Source of the DNA: Microcella alkaliphila
Lineage (GTDB): Bacteria; Actinomycetota; Actinomycetes; Actinomycetales; Microbacteriaceae
Length of the DNA: 64,000 bases
NCBI RefSeq assembly: GCF_002355395.1
Contig: NZ_AP017315.1
Coordinates: 2,046,001 to 2,110,000 of the forward strand
Direction of reading: 5' to 3'
Shown here: piece after piece, positions 16,944 through 25,105 of the stretch
How the letters are laid out: the number at the start of each line of letters is the position of its first letter
Numbering within the stretch: position 1 is the stretch's first letter
Program-made: the position numbers and the translations under genes
The notes under the pieces: model-generated
Seen by the model: the letters and a program-made list of their open reading frames with translations, nothing else
Database searches by the model: none
Told to the model about the DNA's origin: nothing

Positions 16944-17922
16944 AGTGCACCCACCTCCTCTGGCCGATGACCTGCACGACGGTGACGGCGAGAATGACGA
17001 CGAAGAGCATCCAGGACAGAGCGCTCGCCTCGCCGGCCGAGCCGTAGCGGAAGGTGAGGTCATAGATTTCGCCGACGACGACCTGGCTCGAGCCTGCCGG
17101 CCCTCCACCCGTCATCGCGTAGACCTGGTCGAAAACCTGGAAGCCGTTGATGAGCGAGATGACGACAACGAAGAACGTGCTGGGGCTGAGCATGGGGAGG
17201 GTGACGCTGATCAAGCGCCGCCAGGGCCCCGCGCCGTCGACCTTGGCGGCGTCGTAGAGGTCGGTGTTGATCGACTGCAGGCCCGCGAGCAGGATCACCA
17301 TGACGAAGCCGAGGTCTTTCCACGCGCTCGCGAGGATGATGGACGGCATCGACCAGCTCGGGTCGGTCCACCATCCCGGCCCGTCGATGCCGAGGAAGCC
17401 GAGCACGCCGTTGACGACGCCGTTCTCAGGAGCGAGGAGCCAGCGCCAGACGATTGCGACAACGATCCAGCTGGTGACCACGGGCAGGAAGTAGATGCCG
17501 CGCAGCAGGTTCCGGCCGCGCATGGCGCGGTTGAGGCCGAGGGCCAGCGCGAGGCCACCGATATAGACGAGCGGCAGGTAGCCGACGATGTAGGAGATCG
17601 TGTTGCCGAAGACGCGCGCGGTGTCGGGATCGGCGATGAGGCCCGCGAAGTTGTCGAGCCCGACGAACGTCATGGGGCTGAGCAAGTTCCAGTCGTGCAG
17701 GCTGATCCAGGCTGCGCTCACCATCGGGGTGAGCACGAACAGGGTGAGCGGGATCGCGCTCGGCAACAGGAACGCAAGAACGGTGAGGGCGTACCGCACG
17801 CGGCGGGCGCGGGAACCTCGAGCGGTGCGGCGTGGCGCGGCCGGCGGAGCCGACGCGTCGTCGCTGTCAGTCGCGGCGCGCGCGGCAATCGCCGGCTCGG
17901 TCAGCGGCAGGATGCTCGTCAT
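16936..17922 (-). CDS. ABC transporter permease, carbohydrate CUT1 type (MalF-like)
   Basis: A 328-residue permease with a 40-residue polar N-terminus, six membrane helices and the EAA-type loop (LYDAAKVDGAGPWRRLISVTLP). It pairs with the downstream MalG-like permease. Its ATG overlaps the stop codon of the ROK regulator by four bases (17919-17922). No ATPase gene follows, so a shared MsmK/UgpC-type ATPase encoded elsewhere is expected. Confidence 0.93.
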   Translation of the reverse strand: MTSILPLTEPAIAARAATDSDDASAPPAAPRRTARGSRARRVRYALTVLAFLLPSAIPLTLFVLTPMVSAAWISLHDWNLLSPMTFVGLDNFAGLIADPDTARVFGNTISYIVGYLPLVYIGGLALALGLNRAMRGRNLLRGIYFLPVVTSWIVVAIVWRWLLAPENGVVNGVLGFLGIDGPGWWTDPSWSMPSIILASAWKDLGFVMVILLAGLQSINTDLYDAAKVDGAGPWRRLISVTLPMLSPSTFFVVVISLINGFQVFDQVYAMTGGGPAGSSQVVVGEIYDLTFRYGSAGEASALSWMLFVVILAVTVVQVIGQRRWVHYA

Positions 17923-19133
17923 GAGTCGCTGCCCCCGGCCTGCTCGACGAGGCGGCGGCGCACCTCGGTGCCCTGCTCTCCGGCGACGCCCTCGGCGTCG
18001 AAGGGGGTCGAGATGACGAGGGCCGCGGCGCCCTGCGCCCAGCTCTCGTCTTGCCACGTTTCGACGGCAACGGGTACCCCGCGGCGGGACGGCATCAGGG
18101 AGGCGCGGAAGGCGGGCTCGAAGCCGAACGACCAGTGCTGCCATGCGGCCGTGCCCTCTCCGAGCACGATGACGATCTCGGGGTCGAGCGTGTGTACGAG
18201 GCCGGCGAGCGCGCGGCCGAGGGTGTGTCCGGCTTCTCCGAAGATCGACGTGGCGGCACTGTCGCCGCGGTCAGCCGCGTCTCGCAACTGCTCGATGCCG
18301 TCGGCGCCCCCGATGACGCCACGCTCGCGGCCTCGAGCGACGAGCGCGTCTTCGCCGACCAACGCCTCAAGGCAGCCGGCGTTGCCGCAGCGGCAACGGG
18401 GGCCCCCGTCGACAACGGGCAGGTGGCCGATCTCGCCCGCTCCCCCGCGGGCGCCGCGCACGACCGAGCCGTCGACCACAATCGCCGCGCCCACGCCGGT
18501 GCCGATCGTGACGACGAGGAAGTTTTCGTGCTGACGCCCCACACCGTGGAGGCGCTCGGCGATGGCGAGGGCCGTCACGTTGTTTTCGACGAGCACCGGC
18601 AGTCCGAGCTCGCGACGCAGTACGTCGCCGAGCGGGGTGTTCTGCCAGCCGAGCTGCGCCGAATGCACGACGCCGGTGCCCTGCCGGTCGACATCACCGG
18701 GAACCCCAACGCCGATGCCGAGCAGCGGGGTCGCACTACGGCTGCCGATGAACGCGCGGATGCTCGCGGCCAGGTCGCTCAGCATGGTCGCGCTCGAGGC
18801 GTCGAACGCGACGCTCTCAGCGCGGGAGACCGCGCCGTCGATGCCGACTTCGACGAGGGCAAGGTGGTCAGCGGCCACCTTCACGCCAACGGCGCGACCG
18901 GCGCTCTGGACGAGGCCGAGCATCCGTGCGGGGCGGCCGCCCTGCGAGCGGGTTTCGGCAAGCTCTCGGATGAGTCCGTCGCCCAGCAGGTCTTTTGTGA
19001 GCTGGGTCATGAGGGCCGGGGAGACGGAGAGGTTGCGGGCGAGGTCCGCGCGCGACGCGGGCCCGTGAGCACCGAGGTGCGCGAGCACCGCCGAGCGGGT
19101 CACGTCGGTGCGGGCCGTGGGGCGGATCGCCAT
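17919..19133 (-). CDS. ROK family transcriptional repressor
   Basis: A 404-residue NagC/XylR-type protein. The N-terminal winged HTH (ASRADLARNLSVSPALMTQLTKDLL) is followed by a ROK sugar-kinase-like domain with GTGVGAAIVVDG, the GEIGH motif and the zinc site CRCGNAGC. It likely represses this alpha-glucoside operon until a sugar binds. It is the first gene, with a ribosome site GGGGAG before ATG 19133 and a palindrome TTAGT-n5-ACTAA in its leader, consistent with autoregulation. Confidence 0.92.
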   Translation of the reverse strand: MAIRPTARTDVTRSAVLAHLGAHGPASRADLARNLSVSPALMTQLTKDLLGDGLIRELAETRSQGGRPARMLGLVQSAGRAVGVKVAADHLALVEVGIDGAVSRAESVAFDASSATMLSDLAASIRAFIGSRSATPLLGIGVGVPGDVDRQGTGVVHSAQLGWQNTPLGDVLRRELGLPVLVENNVTALAIAERLHGVGRQHENFLVVTIGTGVGAAIVVDGSVVRGARGGAGEIGHLPVVDGGPRCRCGNAGCLEALVGEDALVARGRERGVIGGADGIEQLRDAADRGDSAATSIFGEAGHTLGRALAGLVHTLDPEIVIVLGEGTAAWQHWSFGFEPAFRASLMPSRRGVPVAVETWQDESWAQGAAALVISTPFDAEGVAGEQGTEVRRRLVEQAGGSDS

Positions 19134-19143
19134 TGTTCTCCCC

Positions 19144-19158
19144 TTAGTTCAGGACTAA
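19144..19158. promoter_or_regulatory. Putative ROK operator
   Basis: TTAGT (19144-19148) and ACTAA (19154-19158) form a perfect inverted repeat with a 5-bp spacer. It lies between the -10 box and the start codon of the ROK gene, where a bound repressor would block initiation or elongation. TTAGT/ACTAA-type half-sites are known for ROK regulators such as XylR and NagC. Confidence 0.65.
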
Positions 19159-19162
19159 ACAA

Positions 19163-19192
19163 AACGTAGAATGAAGTCACGAACGATGTCAA
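19163..19192 (-). promoter_or_regulatory. Promoter of the alpha-glucoside operon
   Basis: On the minus strand TTGACA (complement of 19187-19192) and TACGTT (complement of 19163-19168) are separated by 18 bp. The first is the consensus -35 and the second fits TAnnnT. The operator palindrome follows 4 bp downstream of the -10. Confidence 0.6.
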
Positions 19193-19279
19193 GAACAATT
19201 TTCTGGCGCGCAAGTAGGCGGGCGTGGCTAGCGGCGATCTCGTCAGAGCGCGCTGGCCGCGGAAGAAGAAAAGGGCTGG

Positions 19280-19804
19280 TCAGCTGCCGTAGCGGTACCA
19301 GTGGCGCACGTGATCGCGGTCGCGCCGGGCTTGCCAGAATTCGATCTCGCTGGGGGTGAGTGCCCACGCCGCCCAGTCGGGGTTCACGTCGTCGCCGGTC
19401 TCGGGGCGGGCGCGCCAGTCTGCGGCGGCAACGTCGGCGGGCAGTTCTTCCACCTCGCCGGTCACGCGCACTTGACGGCCACGCTGGGGCCAGAAGAACG
19501 TCATGGCGGCGCTCGGGTTCGCGGCCAGGTCGATGCCCTTGCGGGTCGAGCGGGCACCGGCGAAGATCCACTGCCCGCGGTCAAGGTCTTTTAGAATGAG
19601 GGTGCGGGCGGTGACGTGCCCGGTCGGGCCGGAGGTCGACAGGGTGAAGGCGTGGGGCTGGAGGAGTCCGTGCGACAGAGCGTCATCGAGCCACTGCAGG
19701 AAGAGAATTTGCGGGTCGTCGGGGGCGTGAGCGCGGTCGAAGACCGGCAGCTCGTCGGGGAAATCGGGCAGGGCCCGGAGGCGGGAACGCAGCGTGTCCG
19801 ACAT
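19280..19804 (-). CDS. Pyridoxamine 5'-phosphate oxidase family protein
   Basis: A 174-residue FMN-binding split-barrel protein. FMN and substrate-contact regions are visible as TARTLILKDLDRGQWIFAG, the following FFWPQRGRQVRVTGEVEEL, and the C-terminal arginine-rich RDRDHVRHWYRYGS. PdxH converts pyridoxine/pyridoxamine phosphate to pyridoxal phosphate. The protein is shorter than PdxH of about 210 residues, so a related flavin reductase role is possible. The upstream frame is open, but ATG 19804 lies 6 nt after a TACGCT box on the minus strand, supporting a leaderless start. Confidence 0.8.
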   Translation of the reverse strand: MSDTLRSRLRALPDFPDELPVFDRAHAPDDPQILFLQWLDDALSHGLLQPHAFTLSTSGPTGHVTARTLILKDLDRGQWIFAGARSTRKGIDLAANPSAAMTFFWPQRGRQVRVTGEVEELPADVAAADWRARPETGDDVNPDWAAWALTPSEIEFWQARRDRDHVRHWYRYGS

Positions 19805-20550
19805 GGCCGAAGCGTATCCCCCGAGCCTGATCACCCGCCAGCGATCACTGTGAGAAGTGTGGCGGCAGGCTGAGACTTCGACGGTCCCGTTGCGGCGACC
19901 TTCCCCCATCGCGTTCACTCGAACCATGCCGCTCGCGCCCGCCGTGCACTCATCGTTGTCGGCGCGGCACTCGCGCTGCTCGGCCTTGTCGTCGCGGGCT
20001 TCTTGCTGTACGCATTCACTCCGTACCGGGCCGACGCCGACCCGTTCCTCGCGGCCTGGCGTAGCAACGCCATCGAGATCACCGGCACCGACCGAGCGTT
20101 CGTGATCCGGCCGACCATCGGGGGCGGAGAGGGTGAGGGGATTGGGCTCGTGTTCGTTCCCTCGGCTCGGGTTGAGTCGTCGGCCTACCTCTACAAGTTG
20201 AGCGGGATCGTGGCCACCACGGGGACGACGGTCGTCATCATCCGCCCGGCCCTCAACCTGCCGGCTCTCGAGTCTCGAGCCCTCGAAGCGTTTACAGCGG
20301 AGGCGCCGGAGATCGGCCGCTGGATTGTCGGAGGGCACTCCTCTGGCGGCACGCTCGCCTGCGAGTGGGCGCTGGCGGCGGGAAGCGAACATGGTGTTCA
20401 CGCCGCCCCGGACGTGGCCGGGCTGTTGCTGCTCGGCAGCCACTGCGCCAGCGATCTGTCGACCTCCACGCTCGCCGTTACATCGTTGGTCGCGAGCAAC
20501 GACCGCATCAGAACACCCAAGGACATCGCTGAGCGGGCGAATCTGCTGCC

Positions 20551-20558
20551 CGATGATA
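20551..20558 (+). repeat. Left target-site duplication of the IS element
   Basis: CGATGATA flanks the IS on the left and is repeated exactly at 21964-21971 on the right. Eight base pairs is the usual IS256-family duplication, so the element arrived by transposition at this site. Confidence 0.85.
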
Positions 20559-21963
20559 GGTGGCGTCCCCTGTGGTGGTGTAGTTTCCCGGCTCGAGTGT
20601 CACGTTGAGAACGTGGTGAGCCATCGTGCGATGGTCAGTGAGTACCGATCAAAGTCACTCACAGGAAGACACAAACGCACGATGGCTCTTAACCAGTCTG
20701 CCCTCCTCGAGCTCCTCGGGGAACTGAAACTCACCGATGTCACCGACCGGATCCGGGTCGCGACCGAGACGCTCTACCAGGAGCTGATCGACGCCGAGGC
20801 TGCCGCGTTCATCGGCGCTGCCCCCTACGAACGTTCGGAGGGTCGGGTCGCGGTCCGCAACGGGACCCGACCCCGCACCCTTTCGACCACGGCCGGGGAT
20901 CTCGATCTGCGGATCCCGAAGCTGCGCGCGGGGTCGTTCTTCCCGTCGCTGCTGGAACGCCGCCGCCGGGTCGACCAAGCCCTGTTTGCGGTCGTGATGG
21001 AGGCGTACGTCCACGGTGTCTCGACTCGCAAGGTCGACGACCTCGTCAAAGCGCTCGGCGCCGACACCGGGATCTCCAAGTCCGAGGTGTCGCGGATCTG
21101 CGCCAACCTGGACGAGGATGTCGCCGCGTTCCGAGACCGCCCGCTCGCCGACACCACGTACCCGTACGTGTTCCTCGACGCGACCTACTGCAAAGCGAGG
21201 GTCGGCCGGCGTGTCGTCTCTCAAGCCGTCGTCGTCGCCATCGGCGTCGCCGCGGACGGGCGCAGGGAAGTGCTGGGCTTCGAGGTCGGCGACACCGAGT
21301 CGCAGCCGTTCTGGACGACGTTTCTCCGCTCCCTCAAGGCCCGCGGCCTCGACGGGGTCAAGCTGGTCATCAGCGACGCCCATACCGGACTGATCGCTGC
21401 GATTGAGACGGTGTTCCAAGGCTCCGGCTGGCAGAGATGCAGGGTGCATTTCATGCGGAACGTGCTCTCCCAGGTCCCGAAGACCGCCGGCCCGATGGTC
21501 GCGTCGATCATCCGCACCATCTTCGCCCAACCCGACACAGAGCACGTCTTCGCGCAGTTCCACGAAGTCACCCGGATGCTCACCCGCTCGCACCCGAAGA
21601 TCGCGGACATGCTCGAAGAGGCGAAGAACGACATCCTCGCGTTCTGCGGATTCCCGCAGCAGCACTGGCGGCAGATCTGGTCCACGAACCCGCTCGAGCG
21701 GGTGAACAAGGAGATCAAGCGCCGCACCGATGTCGTCGGCACGTTCCCGAACCCGGCGGCGCTGCTGCGCCTCGCCGGACACGTCCTCATCGAGCAACAC
21801 GACGAATGGGACGGGGCCGACCGCCGTTACTTCAGCGAGCACTCCATGAAGCTCCTCAACGTCGAAAAAGAGGAGGTCGCGATCCCCGAACTCGCTGCGG
21901 CATAATCACAGAAGCTGATCCCGCACGTTGTTGAGAAACTCCACCACTCAAAGGGACGTCACC
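20559..21963 (+). mobile_element. Complete IS256-family insertion sequence (1405 bp)
   Basis: The left end begins GGTGGCGTCCC and the right end, read from outside, begins GGTGACGTCCC. The imperfect inverted ends share further blocks such as GTGGTGG and GTTTC. One full-length transposase gene fills the interior. The 8-bp target duplications are identical, which suggests a fairly recent insertion. It interrupts an alpha/beta hydrolase gene. Confidence 0.92.
20682..21905 (+). CDS. IS256 family transposase
   Basis: A 407-residue mutator-type DDE transposase. The catalytic triad regions are FLDATYCKAR (first Asp), VISDAHTGL (second Asp) and STNPLERVNKEIKRRTDVVGTF (Glu). The family segment CRVHFMRNVL lies between the second and third. 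The frame is open upstream through the hydrolase fragment, but ATG 20682 is preceded by an AGGAAG ribosome site and gives the normal family length. The gene is intact, so the element may still be mobile. Confidence 0.95.
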   Translation: MALNQSALLELLGELKLTDVTDRIRVATETLYQELIDAEAAAFIGAAPYERSEGRVAVRNGTRPRTLSTTAGDLDLRIPKLRAGSFFPSLLERRRRVDQALFAVVMEAYVHGVSTRKVDDLVKALGADTGISKSEVSRICANLDEDVAAFRDRPLADTTYPYVFLDATYCKARVGRRVVSQAVVVAIGVAADGRREVLGFEVGDTESQPFWTTFLRSLKARGLDGVKLVISDAHTGLIAAIETVFQGSGWQRCRVHFMRNVLSQVPKTAGPMVASIIRTIFAQPDTEHVFAQFHEVTRMLTRSHPKIADMLEEAKNDILAFCGFPQQHWRQIWSTNPLERVNKEIKRRTDVVGTFPNPAALLRLAGHVLIEQHDEWDGADRRYFSEHSMKLLNVEKEEVAIPELAAA

Positions 21964-21971
21964 CGATGATA
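21964..21971 (+). repeat. Right target-site duplication of the IS element
   Basis: CGATGATA, identical to 20551-20558, directly follows the right inverted end of the IS. Confidence 0.85.
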
Positions 21972-22163
21972 CCGTCACGGTCACTGTTGAAGGCGCGAAC
22001 CATTCGTTGTTCGGCGACTATGGCACGCAGTTCGGTGTCGGTGAGGCGTCGGTGTCCACGGATGCCGTGCAAGCGCAGATCACGCAGGCTACCGCCAAGC
22101 TTGTCGGCCGTATCACGCGCTGAGGCGTGCGCCGGGAGAGAGTGGGCGGATGCCCGGGAGTCG

Positions 22164-23441
22164 TTAGGCCGACTTCTCGCGACGGGCGGGCCGGCGCGGC
22201 ACGATGGTCGGCGCTGCATTGTCGATGACGGCCTCGCGGGTGACGATCACGCGTTGCACGTCGTCGTCGCTCGGCACGTCGAACATGATGGGCCCGAGCA
22301 CCTCTTCGAGGATCGCGCGCAGGCCGCGGGCGCCGGTCTGGCGCAGCACCGCGAGGTCGGCGATCGCGTCAAGCGCCTCTTGCGAGAATTCGAGCTCGAC
22401 ACCGTCGAGTTCGAACATGCGCTGATACTGCTTGATGAGCGCGTTTCGCGGGGTGGTGAGAATGTCGATGAGTGCGTCGCTGTCGAGCGGCGACACGGTC
22501 GTCACGACGGGAAGGCGCCCGATGAACTCGGGGATCAGCCCGAACTTGTGCAGGTCTTCGGGCAGCACTTCGCTGAAGAGGTCGAGCTCTTTCGACTTGT
22601 CGTGCAGCGGCGCACCGAAGCCGATGCCGCGCTTGCCTGCCCGCTGGCTGATGATGTCTTCCAGCCCCGCGAAGGCGCCCGCGACGATGAACAACACGTT
22701 GGTCGTGTCGATCTGGATGAACTCTTGGTGGGGATGCTTGCGCCCGCCCTGCGGGGGAACACTCGCCACGGTGCCCTCAAGAATCTTCAGCAGCGCCTGT
22801 TGCACGCCCTCGCCCGACACATCGCGCGTGATGGACGGGTTTTCGGCCTTGCGGGCGATCTTGTCGACCTCGTCGATGTAGATGATGCCCGTTTCGGCAC
22901 GCTTGACGTCGTAGTCGGCGGCCTGGATGAGCTTCAACAGGATGTTCTCGACGTCTTCGCCGACGTAACCGGCTTCAGTCAGCGCGGTGGCGTCGGCGAC
23001 GGCGAATGGCACGTTGAGGCGCTTCGCGAGAGTCTGTGCCAGGTAGGTTTTGCCGCATCCGGTCGGGCCGATGAGCAGGATGTTGCTCTTCGCGATTTCG
23101 ACGTCGTCGGCCTTCTGATCGGCCGGCTGAATGGTTTGGCCGGCACGGATGCGCTTGTAGTGGTTATAGACGGCCACCGACAGTGCGCGCTTCGCTGCCT
23201 CCTGGCCGATGACGTACTCGCCGAGGAAGGAATAGATCTCGCGCGGCTTCGGCAGCTCGAAGTCGGCAGACGCGGCCTCGCCCGACTCGGCGAGGCGCTC
23301 TTCGATGATCTCGTTGCACAGCTCGACGCACTCGTCGCAGATGTACACGCCGGGGCCAGCGATGAGCTGCTGAACCTGCTTCTGACTCTTGCCGCAGAAC
23401 GAGCACTTGAGCAGGTCGGCGCTCTCACCAATACGGGCCAT
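22164..23441 (-). CDS. clpX: ATP-dependent Clp protease ATP-binding subunit ClpX
   Basis: A 425-residue AAA+ unfoldase that feeds substrates to ClpP. The N-terminal zinc-binding domain has Cys13, 16, 35 and 38. Walker A GPTGCGKT is at 125-132, Walker B is [10 protein letters not shown], and the pore loop region is GYVGEDVEN. The ClpP-docking IGF-type loop is present as GIGFGAPL. The ORF is open upstream, but ATG 23441 gives the conserved MARIGES start and has a GGAAGGGAG ribosome site. It is split from clpP2 by three plus-strand copper-related genes, unlike the usual contiguous order. Confidence 0.97.
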   Translation of the reverse strand: MARIGESADLLKCSFCGKSQKQVQQLIAGPGVYICDECVELCNEIIEERLAESGEAASADFELPKPREIYSFLGEYVIGQEAAKRALSVAVYNHYKRIRAGQTIQPADQKADDVEIAKSNILLIGPTGCGKTYLAQTLAKRLNVPFAVADATALTEAGYVGEDVENILLKLIQAADYDVKRAETGIIYIDEVDKIARKAENPSITRDVSGEGVQQALLKILEGTVASVPPQGGRKHPHQEFIQIDTTNVLFIVAGAFAGLEDIISQRAGKRGIGFGAPLHDKSKELDLFSEVLPEDLHKFGLIPEFIGRLPVVTTVSPLDSDALIDILTTPRNALIKQYQRMFELDGVELEFSQEALDAIADLAVLRQTGARGLRAILEEVLGPIMFDVPSDDDVQRVIVTREAVIDNAAPTIVPRRPARREKSA

Positions 23442-23635
23442 GAGCGCCTCCCTTCCTGACCGTGAACGGTGTGGGTCGAGCCTAACCCCCACCACCGACG
23501 TTCGCGCACGCGCTCTCCCCCGGGCGCGTCGCCCGAACATAACCACGAAGCGACGAGACCGACCAAACCTGGCGGGCGACAGCCGCGAATCACTCGCAGG
23601 AACACGCACAGCGCGTGACCTACGCTGAGAGGGCG

Positions 23636-24271
23636 ATGATGATCGACGAACGTATGCGAGCCCGGCGCCTTCGCGTCGCATCGTCTGCAGTTGTCGCCGT
23701 CGTTGCCATCACCGCAGCCGCGACTGCCCACGGTCTGGCCGGCGGGGGCATCGCCTCCGCGCCCGCACTTGTGGCCGCACTTCTCGTCGGCGTCCCCCTC
23801 GGGATGCTCGTCATCGGTCGCCGACTGACGGCCGGTCGAGCGGCCGCCGGCGTCCTCATCGACCAGGCGATCTTCCACGGCCTGTTCTCCTTCTTCGGAC
23901 ACGCCGGTTCGCCCACCCCCTCGGGGGGACACGCTCACCACGGTGTGGCGGGGATCGCTATTGACGCTCCCCCAGCCATCGCCGCGCTGAGCGCCGCGCC
24001 CATGCTTGCCTCCCACGCCGGTGCGGCGGTCGTTGCGTTCGCCACCCTCATGTACGGGCGCGCCGCGATCGTACGCGCACTCGCCAGCGTCGCCCACAGC
24101 ATCCTGATCGTGTTCGGTGCCACGCCGATCGCGCTGGCAGCTCCGTCGACCCGTCCCGCGCATCCCGCCGCAGCTCACCGACCGGCACCTTCAGCCGTCG
24201 CCGTCGCCGTCCATCCGAGGCGCGGCCCTCCGACCTCTCTCGTCACCTCCACCCGCACGGTCTCCCTCTGA
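23636..24271 (+). CDS. Membrane protein with a His-rich loop, copper-cluster neighbour
   Basis: A 211-residue protein with four or so hydrophobic segments. A loop between the second and third contains [16 protein letters not shown], with several His that could bind metal. The C-terminal 45 residues are Pro/Ala/Arg-rich. I do not recognise a family. It precedes ycnI and a copC-like gene on the same strand, so a role in copper uptake or delivery is inferred from context only. The ATG at 23636 follows GAGAGGG; ATG 23639 and GTG 23615 are alternatives. It is divergent from clpX with a 194-bp gap. Confidence 0.7.
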   Translation: MMIDERMRARRLRVASSAVVAVVAITAAATAHGLAGGGIASAPALVAALLVGVPLGMLVIGRRLTAGRAAAGVLIDQAIFHGLFSFFGHAGSPTPSGGHAHHGVAGIAIDAPPAIAALSAAPMLASHAGAAVVAFATLMYGRAAIVRALASVAHSILIVFGATPIALAAPSTRPAHPAAAHRPAPSAVAVAVHPRRGPPTSLVTSTRTVSL

Positions 24272-24311
24272 GGCCGCGGGTGGCGAGCGCTCGCGCTGCG
24301 AGCGTTCGCCC

Positions 24312-24336
24312 GCGAACGCGCGCGTCGCGCGTTCGC
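24312..24336. promoter_or_regulatory. Very stable GC hairpin upstream of ycnI
   Basis: An 11-bp perfect stem (24312-24322 with 24326-24336, sequence GCGAACGCGCG and complement) closes a 3-nt loop. It lies 25 bp before the ycnI ATG, with another GC palindrome (GCGAGCGCTCGC, 24283-24294) before it. It could terminate the upstream gene, attenuate ycnI, or protect its mRNA. Confidence 0.5.
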
Positions 24337-24361
24337 CCCTACCGACGAGAAAGGTTTCACC

Positions 24362-25018
24362 ATGTCCACTGTTCGTTCCTCTACTCCCGCTCGCGCATCC
24401 CGTCTCGGAATGGCGACCGCGGCCGTGGTCGCCGGAGCAGGGCTCGCCCTCGCGGCGCCGCTATCCGCCAGCGCCCATGTCTCGGCAAGCGCCACATCGA
24501 CCGCCGCAGGCTCGTACACGGTTGTCGCGTTCTCGGTTCCTCATGGCTGTGAGGCATCACCCACCGAGGTCGTGACGATCTCGATGCCCGAGTCGGTGCC
24601 ATCGGTCACGCCGACGGTGAACCCCAACTGGAGTGTCGAGAAGCAGTTCGAGGATGCCGCCGACCCGAACCGGGTCACGGCCGTCGTCTACACGGCGATC
24701 GCCGAGCCGCTCGCCGCCGATCTGCGCGACGTGTTCGAGCTATCGTTCCGGGTGCCGGACGACGCGGAAGGGGAGAGCCTCGAATTCCCCACCGTGCAGA
24801 CCTGCACCGAGGGCACTGCTGAGTGGGTGGGCGACGACGTCCCCGCCTTCACCGTGACGGCTGCGACCGGCGACGCCCACGGACACGGTGCCAGCGAAAC
24901 CGGCGCGGCGACCGATGACGACGTTTTCGCGCGCGTGGTCGGAGGGGGCGGTCTGGCGCTCGGCGCTGGCGCTCTGGGCGTGAGCCTGTGGAGCGTCCGC
25001 CGTCGCGCGACGGCGTAG
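24362..25018 (+). CDS. YcnI family (DUF1775) copper-binding membrane-anchored protein
   Basis: A 218-residue exported protein. The signal peptide ends at SASA-H, leaving His39 as the mature N-terminus; in YcnI proteins this His forms a monohistidine brace for Cu(II). The DUF1775 beta domain covers residues 39 to about 165, with two Cys (HGCEAS and VQTCTE) that may form a disulfide. A single C-terminal membrane span (GGLALGAGALGVSLW) and an RRR anchor follow. It probably presents or accepts copper outside the membrane next to the CopC-like protein encoded downstream. Confidence 0.88.
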   Translation: MSTVRSSTPARASRLGMATAAVVAGAGLALAAPLSASAHVSASATSTAAGSYTVVAFSVPHGCEASPTEVVTISMPESVPSVTPTVNPNWSVEKQFEDAADPNRVTAVVYTAIAEPLAADLRDVFELSFRVPDDAEGESLEFPTVQTCTEGTAEWVGDDVPAFTVTAATGDAHGHGASETGAATDDDVFARVVGGGGLALGAGALGVSLWSVRRRATA

Positions 25019-25028
25019 CACCCGATTC

Positions 25029-25072
25029 GGAGGTGGTCGAAAGGTCTCACACCGGGGCCTTCGACCGCCTCC
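25029..25072. promoter_or_regulatory. Hairpin between ycnI and copC-like gene
   Basis: Arms 25029-25041 and 25060-25072 pair at 12 of 13 positions around an 18-nt loop. It could be a ycnI terminator or an attenuator; the AAGGAGG ribosome site for the next gene follows 20 bp later. Confidence 0.5.
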
Positions 25073-25105
25073 CCTACCGTGTTTGTTTACCAAGGAGGCA
25101 CTTTC

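Larger units (their letters stand above)
19926..22123 (+). pseudogene. Alpha/beta hydrolase, frameshifted at codon 2 and split by an IS256-family element
   Basis: The reading frame before 20558 and after 21964 joins without a break once the IS and one 8-bp duplication are removed. Before the IS there is a membrane anchor (ALIVVGAALALLGLVVAGFLL) and the nucleophile elbow GGHSSGG. After the IS come the catalytic His region GANHSLFGDYG and the stop at 22121-22123. No start codon exists in the frame of the anchor. An ATG at 19926 would read MTARARRALIV if one base were restored directly after it. So the gene carries two lesions. A truncated product from TTG 20003 cannot be excluded but would lack the catalytic His. 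Confidence 0.85.

Noticed and set aside
16675..18534. 619-codon plus-strand frame opposite the permease and ROK genes
   Set aside because: Crosses three well-supported overlapping genes on the minus strand and has charged low-complexity translation typical of an antisense frame.
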